Shown: in pieces, positions 44,521-53,081 of the stretch
Layout: each line of letters begins with the position of its first letter
Numbering within the stretch: position 1 is the first letter of the stretch
Assembly: GCF_006538705.1 (NCBI RefSeq)
Contig: NZ_BJLP01000018.1
Location: 1-64,000 of the forward strand
Direction: 5' to 3'
From: Cellulomonas uda
GTDB lineage: Bacteria; Actinomycetota; Actinomycetes; Actinomycetales; Cellulomonadaceae
Length of the DNA stretch: 64,000 bases
The notes under the pieces: generated by a model
Database searches by the model: none
What the model was told of the DNA's origin: nothing
The model's input: the letters and a program-made list of their open reading frames with translations, nothing else
Translations under genes and position numbers: made by a program

Positions 44521-45708
44521 CTAGCTGCTGCGGGAGTCCGTGCGGCCGACGCGACCCGTCCACGGGTCGGTGCACCGTACGCTCACGCGGGTCTCCACCG
44601 TAGTGCCCTGCGCGTGCAGGTCCGCCGCCAGGTCGCGCGCGGCGAGCGGCAGCCAGGGCCACTCGGACGCGAAGTGCGCGAGGTCCACCAGGTACGGCGT
44701 CGCGGCCCTGCCCGCGCGCGCGTCGAACGCCGCACGCTCGCGCTGCTCGGACGCGGGGTGGTGGCGCAGGTCCGCCGTGACGTACACGTCGGCACCCGCC
44801 GCACGCGCCGCGTCGAAGAACGGGTCGCCCGACCCGCCGACGACCGCGACCCGCTCGACGCGACCGTCCGGGTCGCCCGCGAACCGCACGCCCTGCGCGG
44901 TGGCCGGCGTCGCGTCCGCGGCGCGCTGCGCGAACGCGCGCAGCGTCGTGGGCTCCGCGAGCCTGCCGACGCGTCCCGTGCCCGTGCTCCCGGGCAGGCT
45001 CGCGGCCTCCAGCACGTCGAACGCGGGCTCCTCGTACGGATGCGCGCCGCGCATCGCCGTCACGACCGCGGTCCGGGCACCCCGCGGCGCGACCATCTCG
45101 ACACGGGCCTCGACGACGACCTCGCGGGTACCGACCGAGCCGATCGTGGGCGACGCGCCCGGCAGCGGCGTGAACGTCCCCTCGCCGGTCGTCGTCCACG
45201 CGCACCGCTCGTACGCCCCGAGGGCACCGGCTCCGGCCGCGGCCATGGCGTCGACCACGCGCGGCGCGTCGGCGACCGGCACGAAGACGACGTGCTTGTC
45301 GAGCGCCGGGCCCGCGTCCGCCAGCAGCGGCTCGACGTCGACGAGCCCGAGCACCTGGGCGAGCGCGTCCGCGACGCCGTCGGTCGCGGCGTCCGCGTTG
45401 GTGTGCGCGGCCAGCAGCGCGCAGCCGCCGCGCACCAGCCGGTGCAGCACCGCCCCCTTGAACGTCGTCGCAGCCACCGACGTCACGCCCTTGAGCAGGA
45501 GCGGGTGGTGGGTCACGACGAGGTCCGCACCCCACTCGAGCGCCTCGTCGACGACCGTGGCGACGGGGTCCACCGCGAACAGCACGCGCCGTACCGGCTG
45601 GTCCGGGTCACCGGTGACCAGGCCGACGGCGTCCCACGACTCGGCGGTCGACGGCGGGTAGCGCCGTTCGAGGACCCGGGCGACGTCGGCCAGACGAGGA
45701 GCGCTCAC
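44521..45708 (-). CDS. Nif3-like dinuclear metal centre protein
   Basis: A 395-residue Nif3/YqfO family protein. Metal ligands are visible: LVVTHHPLLLKGV (His-His), LLAAHTNADAATDGV (His and Asp), and DLRHHPASEQRE with DLAHFASEWP near the C-terminus (His and Glu). The middle (130-240) holds the YqfO-type insertion domain, with TFTPLPGASPTIGSVG and GAHPYEEPAFDV. Family members are toroidal hexamers of uncertain enzymatic role, annotated as GTP cyclohydrolase I type 2. GTG at 45708 lies 8 nt after a TAGCGT box, so it is probably leaderless. Confidence 0.92.
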   Translation of the reverse strand: MSAPRLADVARVLERRYPPSTAESWDAVGLVTGDPDQPVRRVLFAVDPVATVVDEALEWGADLVVTHHPLLLKGVTSVAATTFKGAVLHRLVRGGCALLAAHTNADAATDGVADALAQVLGLVDVEPLLADAGPALDKHVVFVPVADAPRVVDAMAAAGAGALGAYERCAWTTTGEGTFTPLPGASPTIGSVGTREVVVEARVEMVAPRGARTAVVTAMRGAHPYEEPAFDVLEAASLPGSTGTGRVGRLAEPTTLRAFAQRAADATPATAQGVRFAGDPDGRVERVAVVGGSGDPFFDAARAAGADVYVTADLRHHPASEQRERAAFDARAGRAATPYLVDLAHFASEWPWLPLAARDLAADLHAQGTTVETRVSVRCTDPWTGRVGRTDSRSS

Positions 45709-45716
45709 AGACGAGC

Positions 45717-45722
45717 ACGCTA
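45717..45722 (-). promoter_or_regulatory. -10 box (TAGCGT) of the Nif3-like gene
   Basis: Minus-strand TAGCGT ends 8 nt before the GTG start at 45708, consistent with a leaderless transcript that would run through the zinc-ribbon and RNase H genes. Confidence 0.5.
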
Positions 45723-45735
45723 CCCGGCGGGCGGG

Positions 45736-46566
45736 TCAGGTCAGCGGGACGACGGGCGCGCCGACGACGAGCTCGCCCACCTGCTCGGGCACGAGCCGCA
45801 CCCCGAACCACACCTTGCCGTCCTCGCGGCGGTGCCGTGCGAGCGTGCGCGTCGGCTCGGTGCCGGTGCGCAGCGTGTCGAGGTCGACCGTCGTCATGAC
45901 GCACCGGTCGCACCGCTCGGCGAAGCGCAGCACGGCGTCCCCGACGCGCACACGCGCCCACCGGTCCTCCGCGAACGGCTCGAGGTCACCGTCGACCACG
46001 AGCGTCGGGCGGAACCGCTCCATCGGGAGCGGCGGGTGCCCCCGCTCGTGCGCGAGCCAGCCGTTGAGCGCGTCGAGCGACGCGGTCGTCGTCAGGAGCA
46101 CGGGCGCGGCGTCCGCGAACGACAGCGGGTCGCCGGGGCGCCCGCCGTGGTCGGGCGAGACCGACCGTCGCGCCGGGTCGTCGAGCCACACGAGCCGCAC
46201 CGCGAGCGCGAGCGCCTCGGAGAGCCACGCGTCCGCCTCCGCCGCGCACGCGGTCGCCTCGCCCACCCGGGACAGCGTCACGGGGACCCGCCGGCCCGCG
46301 CGTGGCTCGTGCACGACGAGCGGCACGCGCCCGGGGGCCGTGAGCTCCACACCCCCGTCGACGGGGCGCGCGGTGAGGCCGAGCATCGCCGGCACCTGCC
46401 GTGCGGTGACGGTCGCGCCGTCCGGGCCCACCACCATCCACCGCCGGTCCCCGCGGGGCCCGAGCCGGTCGAGCGCGACCCGCTCGACCTCGACGCCGCG
46501 CAGCGACTTCACGGGCCGTACGGCGAGCGACGCGAGACGCGGCGGCCGCGAGGGGGCGTCGCTCAT
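45736..46566 (-). CDS. MOSC domain protein (molybdenum cofactor-type)
   Basis: A 276-residue protein with the MOSC N-terminal beta barrel (SLAVRPVKSLRGVEVERVAL, GDRRWMVVGPDGATVTARQV) and the MOSC core (VLLTTTASLDALNGWL, RFRPTLVVDGDLEPFAEDRW, ERCDRCVMTTVDLDT, GVRLVPEQVGELVVG). The cysteines in ERCDRC correspond to the molybdenum-coordinating position in mARC-like reductases. It may reduce N-hydroxylated compounds or carry sulphur; the substrate is unknown. The ATG is at 46566, and the tRNA-Val gene lies 42 bases upstream. Confidence 0.9.
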   Translation of the reverse strand: MSDAPSRPPRLASLAVRPVKSLRGVEVERVALDRLGPRGDRRWMVVGPDGATVTARQVPAMLGLTARPVDGGVELTAPGRVPLVVHEPRAGRRVPVTLSRVGEATACAAEADAWLSEALALAVRLVWLDDPARRSVSPDHGGRPGDPLSFADAAPVLLTTTASLDALNGWLAHERGHPPLPMERFRPTLVVDGDLEPFAEDRWARVRVGDAVLRFAERCDRCVMTTVDLDTLRTGTEPTRTLARHRREDGKVWFGVRLVPEQVGELVVGAPVVPLT

Positions 46567-46608
46567 GACGGGCGACCTCCTCGTGCGCGCGTCGTCGCGG
46601 CGTCCGCC

Positions 46609-46685
46609 TGGTGGGCCCGGCCGGGTTCGAACCGGCGACCCCCGCGGTGTAAGCGCGGTGCTCTGACCAGCTGAGCTACAGGCCC
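46609..46685 (-). tRNA. tRNA-Val (UAC anticodon)
   Basis: A 77-nt cloverleaf: acceptor GGGCCTG pairs with CGGGCCC; D arm GCTC...GAGC; anticodon stem CCGCG/CGCGG with loop CTTACAC, giving anticodon UAC (Val, GUA codons); T arm GCCGG TTCGAAC CCGGC. The 3' CCA is encoded in the DNA. Confidence 0.96.
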
Positions 46686-46720
46686 CTGCTGCCGTGCGCC
46701 CGGGCGCCCGACGGCGGCAC

Positions 46721-46726
46721 AGCCTA
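46721..46726 (-). promoter_or_regulatory. -10 box (TAGGCT) of tRNA-Val
   Basis: Minus-strand TAGGCT sits 35 nt before the mature tRNA 5' end, allowing a short 5' leader for RNase P to remove. Confidence 0.35.
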
Positions 46727-46780
46727 CCGGCAGCGCCCGGCGCCCGGCGCGGTGGCCCGCCAGCGGGCGGCCGCGCAGGT

Positions 46781-47254
46781 TCACAGCGCCGCGAGCGCCT
46801 CGCGGTACGCGCCGAGCGGACGCGCCTGGCCGCGCGCGTTGACGACGCTCCACCGCAGCACGCCCTGCGCGTCCACGAGGAACGAGCCGCGCAGCGCGTG
46901 CCCGGTGCTCTCGTCGAACACGCCGAACGCGCGCGCGGCCTCGCCGTGCGGCCAGAAGTCGGAGAGGAGGTCGAACGTGTAGCCCTCGTGCTCCGCCCAC
47001 GCCCGCAGCGTGAACATCGGGTCGCACGAGACGACGAGCAGCCGCACACCGGCCTCGTCGAACGCCTCGAGGTTGTCCCGCAGCTCGCACAGCTCGCTCG
47101 TGCAGATCCCGGAGAACGCGAACGGGACGAACACGACGGCCACGGCGCCACCGCGCAGCTGCGACAGCGTGACGGGCGTGCCGTGCGTGTCGGGCAGCGT
47201 CAGGTCCGGCGCGGGCTCGCCGACGACGAGCGCACGCGTGCCCGCTGCGGTCAC
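46781..47254 (-). CDS. AhpE-like peroxiredoxin
   Basis: A 157-residue thiol peroxidase. The active-site segment FVPFAFSGICTSELCELRDN holds the peroxidatic cysteine (Cys51) in a P-x3-(S)-x-x-C setting with Thr52, plus a second cysteine at 56 that could act as an unusually close resolving residue. The remainder (VVSCDPMFTLRAWAEHEGY, DFWPHGEAARAFGVFDE) fits the AhpE/Bcp fold. It reduces hydroperoxides in the cytoplasm. GTG at 47254 overlaps the DUF3052 stop by 4 bases, so the two genes are coupled. Confidence 0.9.
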   Translation of the reverse strand: MTAAGTRALVVGEPAPDLTLPDTHGTPVTLSQLRGGAVAVVFVPFAFSGICTSELCELRDNLEAFDEAGVRLLVVSCDPMFTLRAWAEHEGYTFDLLSDFWPHGEAARAFGVFDESTGHALRGSFLVDAQGVLRWSVVNARGQARPLGAYREALAAL

Positions 47255-47670
47255 TTCCCGCGGCCGCGCGTGCCGAGCCGCGTCGCCGACCAGTCCGGGG
47301 CGATCGCGAACGTCGACATCGCGTGCAGGCCCGACGTGGTCGCGGCCTCCTCGATGTCGGAGTGCGACACGTGGCCCGGCCGGCCCGACTTCGGCGACAG
47401 CACCCAGATCGGGCCGTTGTCCTCGAGCACCGTCATGGCGTCGACGAGGTAGTCGGTGAGGTCACCGTCGTCCTCACGGAACCAGATCACCGCACCGTCG
47501 GTGACGTCGTCGTACTCCTCGTCGACCATCTCGGCACCCGTGATCGCCTCGATCGACTCGCGCAGGCCCTCGTCGACGTCGTCGTCGTAGCCGAGCTCCT
47601 GGATCACCTGCCCCGCGGCGAATCCCAGTCGAGCAGCCTGCTGCTGCCCGGCGTCCGCACTCGCTGACAC
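47251..47670 (-). CDS. DUF3052 family protein
   Basis: A 139-residue acidic protein. The DUF3052 pattern is clear: ARLGFAAGQVIQELGYDDDV, DEEYDDVTDGAVIWFREDDG, LTDYLVDAMTVLEDNGPIWV, and SPKSGRPGHVSHSDIEEAAT. The family is restricted to actinobacteria, sits near aceE, and its function is unknown. The GTG at 47670 is chosen because the family begins near VSASADAGQQQAARLGF and an AAGGGA element lies upstream; the open frame extends to 47730. Confidence 0.88.
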   Translation of the reverse strand: MSASADAGQQQAARLGFAAGQVIQELGYDDDVDEGLRESIEAITGAEMVDEEYDDVTDGAVIWFREDDGDLTDYLVDAMTVLEDNGPIWVLSPKSGRPGHVSHSDIEEAATTSGLHAMSTFAIAPDWSATRLGTRGRGK

Positions 47671-48022
47671 GTCCCGTCCGATCCCTTCGTCGCGGCCCCC
47701 ACCCCTGCGGGCGCCTCCCGATGTGCGCACAACCTAGCCCACCGCAGCACGCGCCACCTGGCAAGAGTCGCCGCGGTGGACCGTGCCGGACGGGTCGGCG
47801 GCCGTGCGGTGGGCGTGCGGTGGGCGTGTGACGCAGGAGGCACTGTCACGGACGTCACGTGCACCAGAGATGACCCGCGTGTGACTTTCGGGCCGTCAGG
47901 GTCCGAGAATGGGGCGGACTACCCGCCCCGTGCACGCGGCAGCCAGCCACGCTCGGGCCCGGGCCGACGATGTGCGCCGTGGCCGATCCGGCCCGCGCGC
48001 CGACGAGAGGCGAGGAGCACTG
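47671..48022. other. Intergenic region between DUF3052 and aceE
   Basis: 352 bases containing the divergent promoters of DUF3052 and aceE. An 11-bp direct repeat (GTGCGGTGGGC twice) is near 47813-47834, and GTGAC/GTCAC arms 12 bases apart are near 47828-47850. A loose -35/-10 pair (GTGACT, then GAGAAT near 47905) could serve aceE. Nothing protein-coding is evident. Confidence 0.4.
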
Positions 48023-50770
48023 GTGGCTCAGATCGACGAGACAGGCCCGCTCATCGGCGGCCTGCTCAGCCAGGTACCGGACATCGACCCCGACGAGACC
48101 GGGGAGTGGGTCGAGTCCCTCGACGGACTCATCGACGACAAGGGCGGCCCGCGCGCGCGGTACGTGCTCATGAGCCTGCTGCGGCACGCGCGTGAGCGGA
48201 ACGTGGCGATCCCGTCGTCGATGAACACGCCGTACGTGAACACGATCGCGGTGCACAACGAGCCCTACTTCCCGGGCGACGAGGTCATCGAGCGGCGCTA
48301 CCGCTCGTGGAACCGCTGGAACGCGGCCGTCATGGTCACGCGGGCGCAGCGCCCCGGCATCGGCGTCGGCGGCCACATCTCGTCGTACGCGTCGGTCGCG
48401 ACGCTGTACGAGGTCGGCCTCAACCACTTCTTCCGCGGCAAGGACCACCCGGGCGGCGGCGACCAGGTGTACTTCCAGGGCCACGCCTCCCCCGGCGTGT
48501 ACGCCCGCGGCTTCCTCGAGGGACGCCTGAGCGAGCACCAGCTCGACGGGTTCCGTCAGGAGCTGTCGCACCCCGGCGGCGGCCTGCCGTCCTACCCGCA
48601 CCCGCGCCTCGCGCCGGACCTGTGGGAGTTCCCGACCGTGTCGATGGGCCTGGGCCCGTCGGGCGCGATCTACCAGGCGTGGACCAACCGCTACCTGCAC
48701 AACCGCGGCATCAAGGACACCAGCCAGCAGGACGTGTGGGCGTTCCTCGGCGACGGCGAGATGGACGAGCCCGAGTCGCGTGGCCTCATCCACCTCGCGG
48801 CGCAGCAGAACCTCGACAACCTCACGTTCGTCGTGAACTGCAACCTGCAGCGCCTCGACGGTCCGGTACGCGGCAACGGCAAGATCATCCAGGAGCTCGA
48901 GGCCGAGTTCCGGGGCGCCGGCTGGAACGTCATCAAGGTGATCTGGGGCCGCGAGTGGGACGTCCTGCTCAACGCCGACAAGGACCGCGCGCTCGTCCAC
49001 CTGATGAACATCACGCCGGACGGCGACTTCCAGACGTACCGGGCCGAGAACGGCGCGTTCATCCGCGAGCACTTCTTCGGGCGCGACCCGCGCACCAAGG
49101 CGCTCGTCGAGAAGATGACCGACGACGAGATCTGGGCGCTCAAGCGCGGCGGTCACGACTACCGGAAGATCTACGCGGCCTACAAGTCGGCGCGCGAGCA
49201 CACCGGCCAGCCGACCGTCATCCTGGCGCACACGATCAAGGGCTACGGGCTCGGCTCGGGCTTCGCGGGGCGCAACGCGACCCACCAGATGAAGAAGCTC
49301 AAGATCGACGACCTCAAGACGCTGCGCGACACGCTGCACATCCCGTTCACGGACGCGCAGCTCGAGGAGAACCCCTACGTCCCGCCGTACTACCACCCGG
49401 GTGCCGACGACGAGGCGATCCAGTACATGCTGGAGCGCCGCCGTCAGCTCGGCGGGTTCGTGCCCGAGCGCCGCTCGACGCACAAGCCCGTCACGACGCC
49501 TGCGCCGGAGAAGTACGACGGCCTGGCGAAGGGCTCGGGCCAGCAGGAGGTCGCCACGACCATGGCGCTCGTGCGCCTGTTCAAGGACCTCCTGAAGGAC
49601 AAGGAGTTCGGCCACCGGCTGGTGCCGATCATCCCCGACGAGGCCCGCACGTTCGGCCTGGACTCGATCTTCCCCAGCGCGAAGATCTTCAACACGGTGG
49701 GTCAGCACTACCTCGCGGTCGACCGCGACCTGATGCTGAGCTACAAGGAGTCCGAGTCCGGGCAGATCATGCACACCGGCATCAACGAGGCCGGGTCCGC
49801 GTCCGCGTTCCAGGCCGTCGGCACGTCGTACGCGACGCACGGTGAGCCCCTGGTCCCGTTCTACTTCTACTACTCGATGTTCGGGTTCCAGCGCACGGGC
49901 GACCAGTTCTGGGCGGCCGGCGACCAGATGGCGCGCGGCTTCCTCATCGGGGCGACCGCAGGCCGCACCACGCTCACCGGTGAGGGCCTGCAGCACGCCG
50001 ACGGGCACTCGCCGCTCATCGCGGGCGCCATGCCGCACGTCGTGCACTACGACCCGGCGTACGGCTACGAGATCCGGCACATCGTGCGCGACGGCATCGA
50101 CCGCATGTACGCGCCGGACAACGGCGGGCGTGACCGTGACGTCATCTACTACCTCACGGTCTACAACGAGCCGATCGTCCAGCCCGCCGAGCCGGAGGGT
50201 GTGGACGTCGAGGGGATCCTCAAGGGCATCCACCTGCTGGCCCCCGCCGAGGGTGACGGGCCGCGTGCCCAGATCCTCGCGTCGGGTGTCGCGGTGCCCT
50301 GGGCCCTCGAGGCGCGCGACCTGCTCGCCGAGGACTGGGGCGTGCGGGCCGCGGTGTGGTCCGTGACGTCGTGGAGCGAGCTGCGCCGCGACGGTCTCGA
50401 GGCCGACGCCCAGGCGTTCCTGCGCCCGGACGAGGAGCCGCGCACCGCGTACCTCACGCAGAAGCTCGCGGGGGCCGAGGGTCCGTTCGTCGCGACGACG
50501 GACTACGACCACCTCGTGGCGGACCAGGTCCGCGCGTGGGTGCCCGGCACGTACGCGACGCTCGGTGCCGACGGCTTCGGCTTCTCGGACACGCGCGCCG
50601 CCGCTCGCCGGCACTTCAAGATCGACGGCCCGTCGACCGCGGTGCGCGTGCTGCAGCAGCTCGCGCGCACGGGTGCGGTGGCCGCGGACGTCCCGGCGCA
50701 GGCGATCGAGCGCTACCGACTGCACGACGTCACGGCCGGCACGTCCGGCAACGCGGGCGGCGACTCCTGA
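48023..50770 (+). CDS. aceE: Pyruvate dehydrogenase E1 component (homodimeric)
   Basis: A 915-residue E1 subunit that decarboxylates pyruvate with thiamine diphosphate and passes the acetyl group to the E2 lipoyl domain. The thiamine-binding motif runs from GDGE (243-246) to [14 protein letters not shown]. Other family segments: [57 protein letters not shown], and the C-terminal [12 protein letters not shown]. The length equals that of actinobacterial AceE. GTG at 48023 has a GGAG ribosome binding site; upstream open sequence is not conserved. E2 and E3 genes are not in the window. Confidence 0.96.
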   Translation: MAQIDETGPLIGGLLSQVPDIDPDETGEWVESLDGLIDDKGGPRARYVLMSLLRHARERNVAIPSSMNTPYVNTIAVHNEPYFPGDEVIERRYRSWNRWNAAVMVTRAQRPGIGVGGHISSYASVATLYEVGLNHFFRGKDHPGGGDQVYFQGHASPGVYARGFLEGRLSEHQLDGFRQELSHPGGGLPSYPHPRLAPDLWEFPTVSMGLGPSGAIYQAWTNRYLHNRGIKDTSQQDVWAFLGDGEMDEPESRGLIHLAAQQNLDNLTFVVNCNLQRLDGPVRGNGKIIQELEAEFRGAGWNVIKVIWGREWDVLLNADKDRALVHLMNITPDGDFQTYRAENGAFIREHFFGRDPRTKALVEKMTDDEIWALKRGGHDYRKIYAAYKSAREHTGQPTVILAHTIKGYGLGSGFAGRNATHQMKKLKIDDLKTLRDTLHIPFTDAQLEENPYVPPYYHPGADDEAIQYMLERRRQLGGFVPERRSTHKPVTTPAPEKYDGLAKGSGQQEVATTMALVRLFKDLLKDKEFGHRLVPIIPDEARTFGLDSIFPSAKIFNTVGQHYLAVDRDLMLSYKESESGQIMHTGINEAGSASAFQAVGTSYATHGEPLVPFYFYYSMFGFQRTGDQFWAAGDQMARGFLIGATAGRTTLTGEGLQHADGHSPLIAGAMPHVVHYDPAYGYEIRHIVRDGIDRMYAPDNGGRDRDVIYYLTVYNEPIVQPAEPEGVDVEGILKGIHLLAPAEGDGPRAQILASGVAVPWALEARDLLAEDWGVRAAVWSVTSWSELRRDGLEADAQAFLRPDEEPRTAYLTQKLAGAEGPFVATTDYDHLVADQVRAWVPGTYATLGADGFGFSDTRAAARRHFKIDGPSTAVRVLQQLARTGAVAADVPAQAIERYRLHDVTAGTSGNAGGDS

Positions 50771-50791
50771 CGGTCCGCGCCTGACATGCGC

Positions 50792-50825
50792 GAAGGGGGC
50801 CGACGAGCGATCGTCGGCCCCCTTC
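50792..50825. terminator. Terminator hairpin after aceE
   Basis: Perfect 15-bp stem (50792-50806 with 50811-50825), GCGA tetraloop, 21 bases after the aceE stop. It can also end the convergent TPR gene. Confidence 0.8.
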
Positions 50826-50871
50826 GTCGTCCGCGCCGCGACGGCGCGGGAGTACTCAGGTACGGGAGCGC

Positions 50872-51558
50872 TCAGGTCCCCGGCATCGCCTGCTGCGCCT
50901 GCGCGACGACGTGCGCGAGCTCCTCACGCAGCTCGCGCACGGACGCCTGGTCCGGGTACAGGTCGAGGTTGGCGAGGTACTGCTTGGCGTCGAGCGGCCG
51001 GTCGGCCTCGACCGCCGCGAGGACGAGCTGGCGCGCGACCGCCGGGTCGTGCTCGCGCGGCCGCCAGTGCCCGACGCCGATCCCGAGCGCGTCGACCGGC
51101 TTGCCCGCCTCCCGCAGCAGGCTCAGCGCCTCCACGAGCGCCGTGCCCGACGGGTCGCGCTCCGCGGCGGTCGTCAGCCGGCGCAGCGTCCCCTCGTGGT
51201 CGTCGCGCACGGACAGGCGGGCGACCTCGATGAGCGGGTACCAGGCGCGCGGGTTGCCCGCGAGCTCCTCGCCGAGCGACCAGACCGCGAGGTCGGCCGC
51301 ACGTTGCCGCTCGGCGTCGTCCTGGGGCGCGGTCAGCGGGTCGCCGTCGGGGCCGGTCTCGGCCGCGCGACGGCGCACGATCTCGGCGAGGGCCGCGAAC
51401 GCGCGCACGTTGTTCGGGTCGTCGGACAACATCGACCGCAGGGCGTCCTCGTGGAGGGTGTCGCCGCGGCGCGCCGTGCTCGTGGGACGACGGGCGCCGA
51501 CGCGCGAGGCGGACGAGGGCCGACGCATCAGCTGTCTCAGACGGGGCAGCAGAGCCAT
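50872..51558 (-). CDS. TPR-like protein
   Basis: A 228-residue soluble protein built from helical pairs. After a basic start (RRPSSASRVGARRP), LRSMLSDDPNNVRAFAALAE looks like a tetratricopeptide repeat, as do AWYPLIEVARLSVRDDHEGT and LRRLTTAAERDPSGTALVEA. No enzymatic motif or signal peptide. It lies between aceE and fasR in related actinobacteria, so it may assist a metabolic complex; function unknown. The ATG at 51558 is 6 nt after a TAGTGT box, consistent with a leaderless transcript. Confidence 0.75.
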   Translation of the reverse strand: MALLPRLRQLMRRPSSASRVGARRPTSTARRGDTLHEDALRSMLSDDPNNVRAFAALAEIVRRRAAETGPDGDPLTAPQDDAERQRAADLAVWSLGEELAGNPRAWYPLIEVARLSVRDDHEGTLRRLTTAAERDPSGTALVEALSLLREAGKPVDALGIGVGHWRPREHDPAVARQLVLAAVEADRPLDAKQYLANLDLYPDQASVRELREELAHVVAQAQQAMPGT

Positions 51559-51564
51559 GCTGCG

Positions 51565-51570
51565 ACACTA
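51565..51570 (-). promoter_or_regulatory. -10 box (TAGTGT) of the TPR gene
   Basis: Minus-strand TAGTGT ends 6 nt before the ATG at 51558. Confidence 0.5.
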
Positions 51571-51683
51571 GCCCGTCGGCGTCCGTGGGACCGACCCGAG
51601 ACGCCGCGAACCGGGCCAGACGGACGATCCGCCGGGGCTCCGAGCCGGTCCCGGGCGGCGCGAGCCTGGCCGCGACGCGCGCC

Positions 51684-51708
51684 GGGCTTTGTCGACTTCC
51701 CACAAGCC
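51684..51708 (+). promoter_or_regulatory. Probable FasR operator upstream of fasR
   Basis: GGGCTTTGT, 7 bases, then CCACAA: an inverted repeat TTGT-N9-ACAA (51689-51705). The same element with identical spacing lies before fabD. Located just upstream of the -10 box at 51716, where a regulator could act on its own gene. Confidence 0.55.
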
Positions 51709-51715
51709 GTCCGCC

Positions 51716-51721
51716 TATGCT
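51716..51721 (+). promoter_or_regulatory. -10 box (TATGCT) of fasR
   Basis: TATGCT ends 6 nt before the ATG of fasR, consistent with a leaderless transcript. Confidence 0.6.
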
Positions 51722-51727
51722 CGGCGC

Positions 51728-52972
51728 ATGTCCCGCTCCTCCGAGCGCCCCGCGCGCTCCACGACGACGCCGCGGGCCGCGGCCGCGGGGGCGCTCACCC
51801 CGTCCCAGGCGGTGGCGCAGCACGTCCCGACGAGCGAGACGCAGCGGCGCGTGCGGGAGGGCGCAGGGCTGCTCGCGGCCGCCGCGATGCGCCGCCTCGA
51901 CGAGGACCTGGACTGGTACCGGGCGCTGCCCGCCGAGGACCGCTCGTGGGTCGGCCTGGTCGCCCAGGCCGGCATCAGCGCGTTCATCACGTGGTTCGCG
52001 GACTCGACCCGCCCACCGCACGGTGTGAGCGACATCTTCGCGAGCGCGCCACCCGAGCTGACACGCTCGATCTCCCTGCAGCACACGCTGCACCTCGTGC
52101 GCGTGGTCGTCGACGTCGTCGAGACGCACGCCGAGCGCCTCGCGGCGCCGGGCGAGGAGCGCGAGCTGCGCGAGGCGGTGCTCCTGTACTCGCGGGAGGT
52201 CGCCTTCTCCGCTGCCGAGGTCTACGCGCGCGCCGCCGAGGTGCGCGGCGCGTGGGACGCCCGGCTCGAGGCGCTGGTGGTCGACGCGCTGGTCCGCGGC
52301 GACGTGGACGACTCGGTCCGCTCGCGCGTCGCCGCGCTCGGCTGGGGCGGGCGCGGTCCCACCCTCGTCGTGGTCGGGACGACCGCGGCGCCGATCGACG
52401 AGGTCCGCGCGGCGGACCTGCGGCGTGCGACCAGCCGCGCGGCCGACGACGCGCTCGTCGGGATCCAGGGCGACCGGCTCGTCATCTTCCTGGGCGGCGA
52501 GGGCGACCTGCGCGCGGCGGTGACGTCGCTGCTCCCGCGCTTCGGGCCGGGCCCCGTCGTCGTCGGGCCGCAGGTCGCGGACCTGACCGAGAGCGCACGC
52601 TCCGCCCGTGCGGCGCTCGCCGGGCTGCAGGCCGCGGCGGCATGGCCGCAGGCGCCGCGGCCCGTCGCGGCGGACGACCTGCTGCCCGAGCGCGTGCTCG
52701 TCGGCGACCCGCTCGCACGCCGCACGCTCGTCGCGCAGGCGTACGACCCGCTGTCCGCGAGCCAGGGCGCGCTCCTCGAGACGATCTCGGCGTACCTGGG
52801 GACGGGCCGTTCGCTCGAGGCGGCCGCACGCTCGCTCTACGTGCACCCCAACACGGTGCGGTACCGGCTCAAGCGCGTCGCGGACGTCACGGGGTGGGAC
52901 CCGCTCGACCCGCGTGAGTCGTACGTGCTCCAGACGGCGCTCGCCGTGGGGCGGCTCGACGCGACCTCCTGA
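51728..52972 (+). CDS. fasR: Fatty acid synthesis regulator, PucR-type
   Basis: A 414-residue regulator matching Streptomyces FasR in length, C-terminal HTH and gene order. Residues 30-190 are helical; 195-290 resemble the GGDEF-like CdaR domain (LVVVGTTAAPIDEVRAADLR). The C-terminal PucR HTH is clear: LLETISAYLGTGRSLEAAAR followed by SLYVHPNTVRYRLKRVADVT. FasR activates the fab operon. The ATG at 51728 lies directly after a TATGCT box. Identical operator-like sites lie before this gene and before fabD. Confidence 0.88.
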   Translation: MSRSSERPARSTTTPRAAAAGALTPSQAVAQHVPTSETQRRVREGAGLLAAAAMRRLDEDLDWYRALPAEDRSWVGLVAQAGISAFITWFADSTRPPHGVSDIFASAPPELTRSISLQHTLHLVRVVVDVVETHAERLAAPGEERELREAVLLYSREVAFSAAEVYARAAEVRGAWDARLEALVVDALVRGDVDDSVRSRVAALGWGGRGPTLVVVGTTAAPIDEVRAADLRRATSRAADDALVGIQGDRLVIFLGGEGDLRAAVTSLLPRFGPGPVVVGPQVADLTESARSARAALAGLQAAAAWPQAPRPVAADDLLPERVLVGDPLARRTLVAQAYDPLSASQGALLETISAYLGTGRSLEAAARSLYVHPNTVRYRLKRVADVTGWDPLDPRESYVLQTALAVGRLDATS

Positions 52973-52992
52973 CCGCCGGCGCACCGACAGGA

Positions 52993-53017
52993 GGGCTTTG
53001 TAGGACAGCCACAACGC
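52993..53017 (+). promoter_or_regulatory. Probable FasR operator upstream of fabD
   Basis: GGGCTTTGT, 7 bases, then CCACAA (TTGT-N9-ACAA at 52998-53014), the same as at 51684-51708. It lies 65 bases before the GTG of fabD. Confidence 0.55.
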
Positions 53018-53081
53018 CCCGCCACATTCTCGGTGCGCGCCGCGTACCGGTGCCCCGCCGTCGGGCAGGCACAGTTGACGG

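Noticed and set aside
47671-48022. Riboswitch before aceE
   Set aside because: No conserved riboswitch pattern or strong nested stems were found; only short direct repeats.
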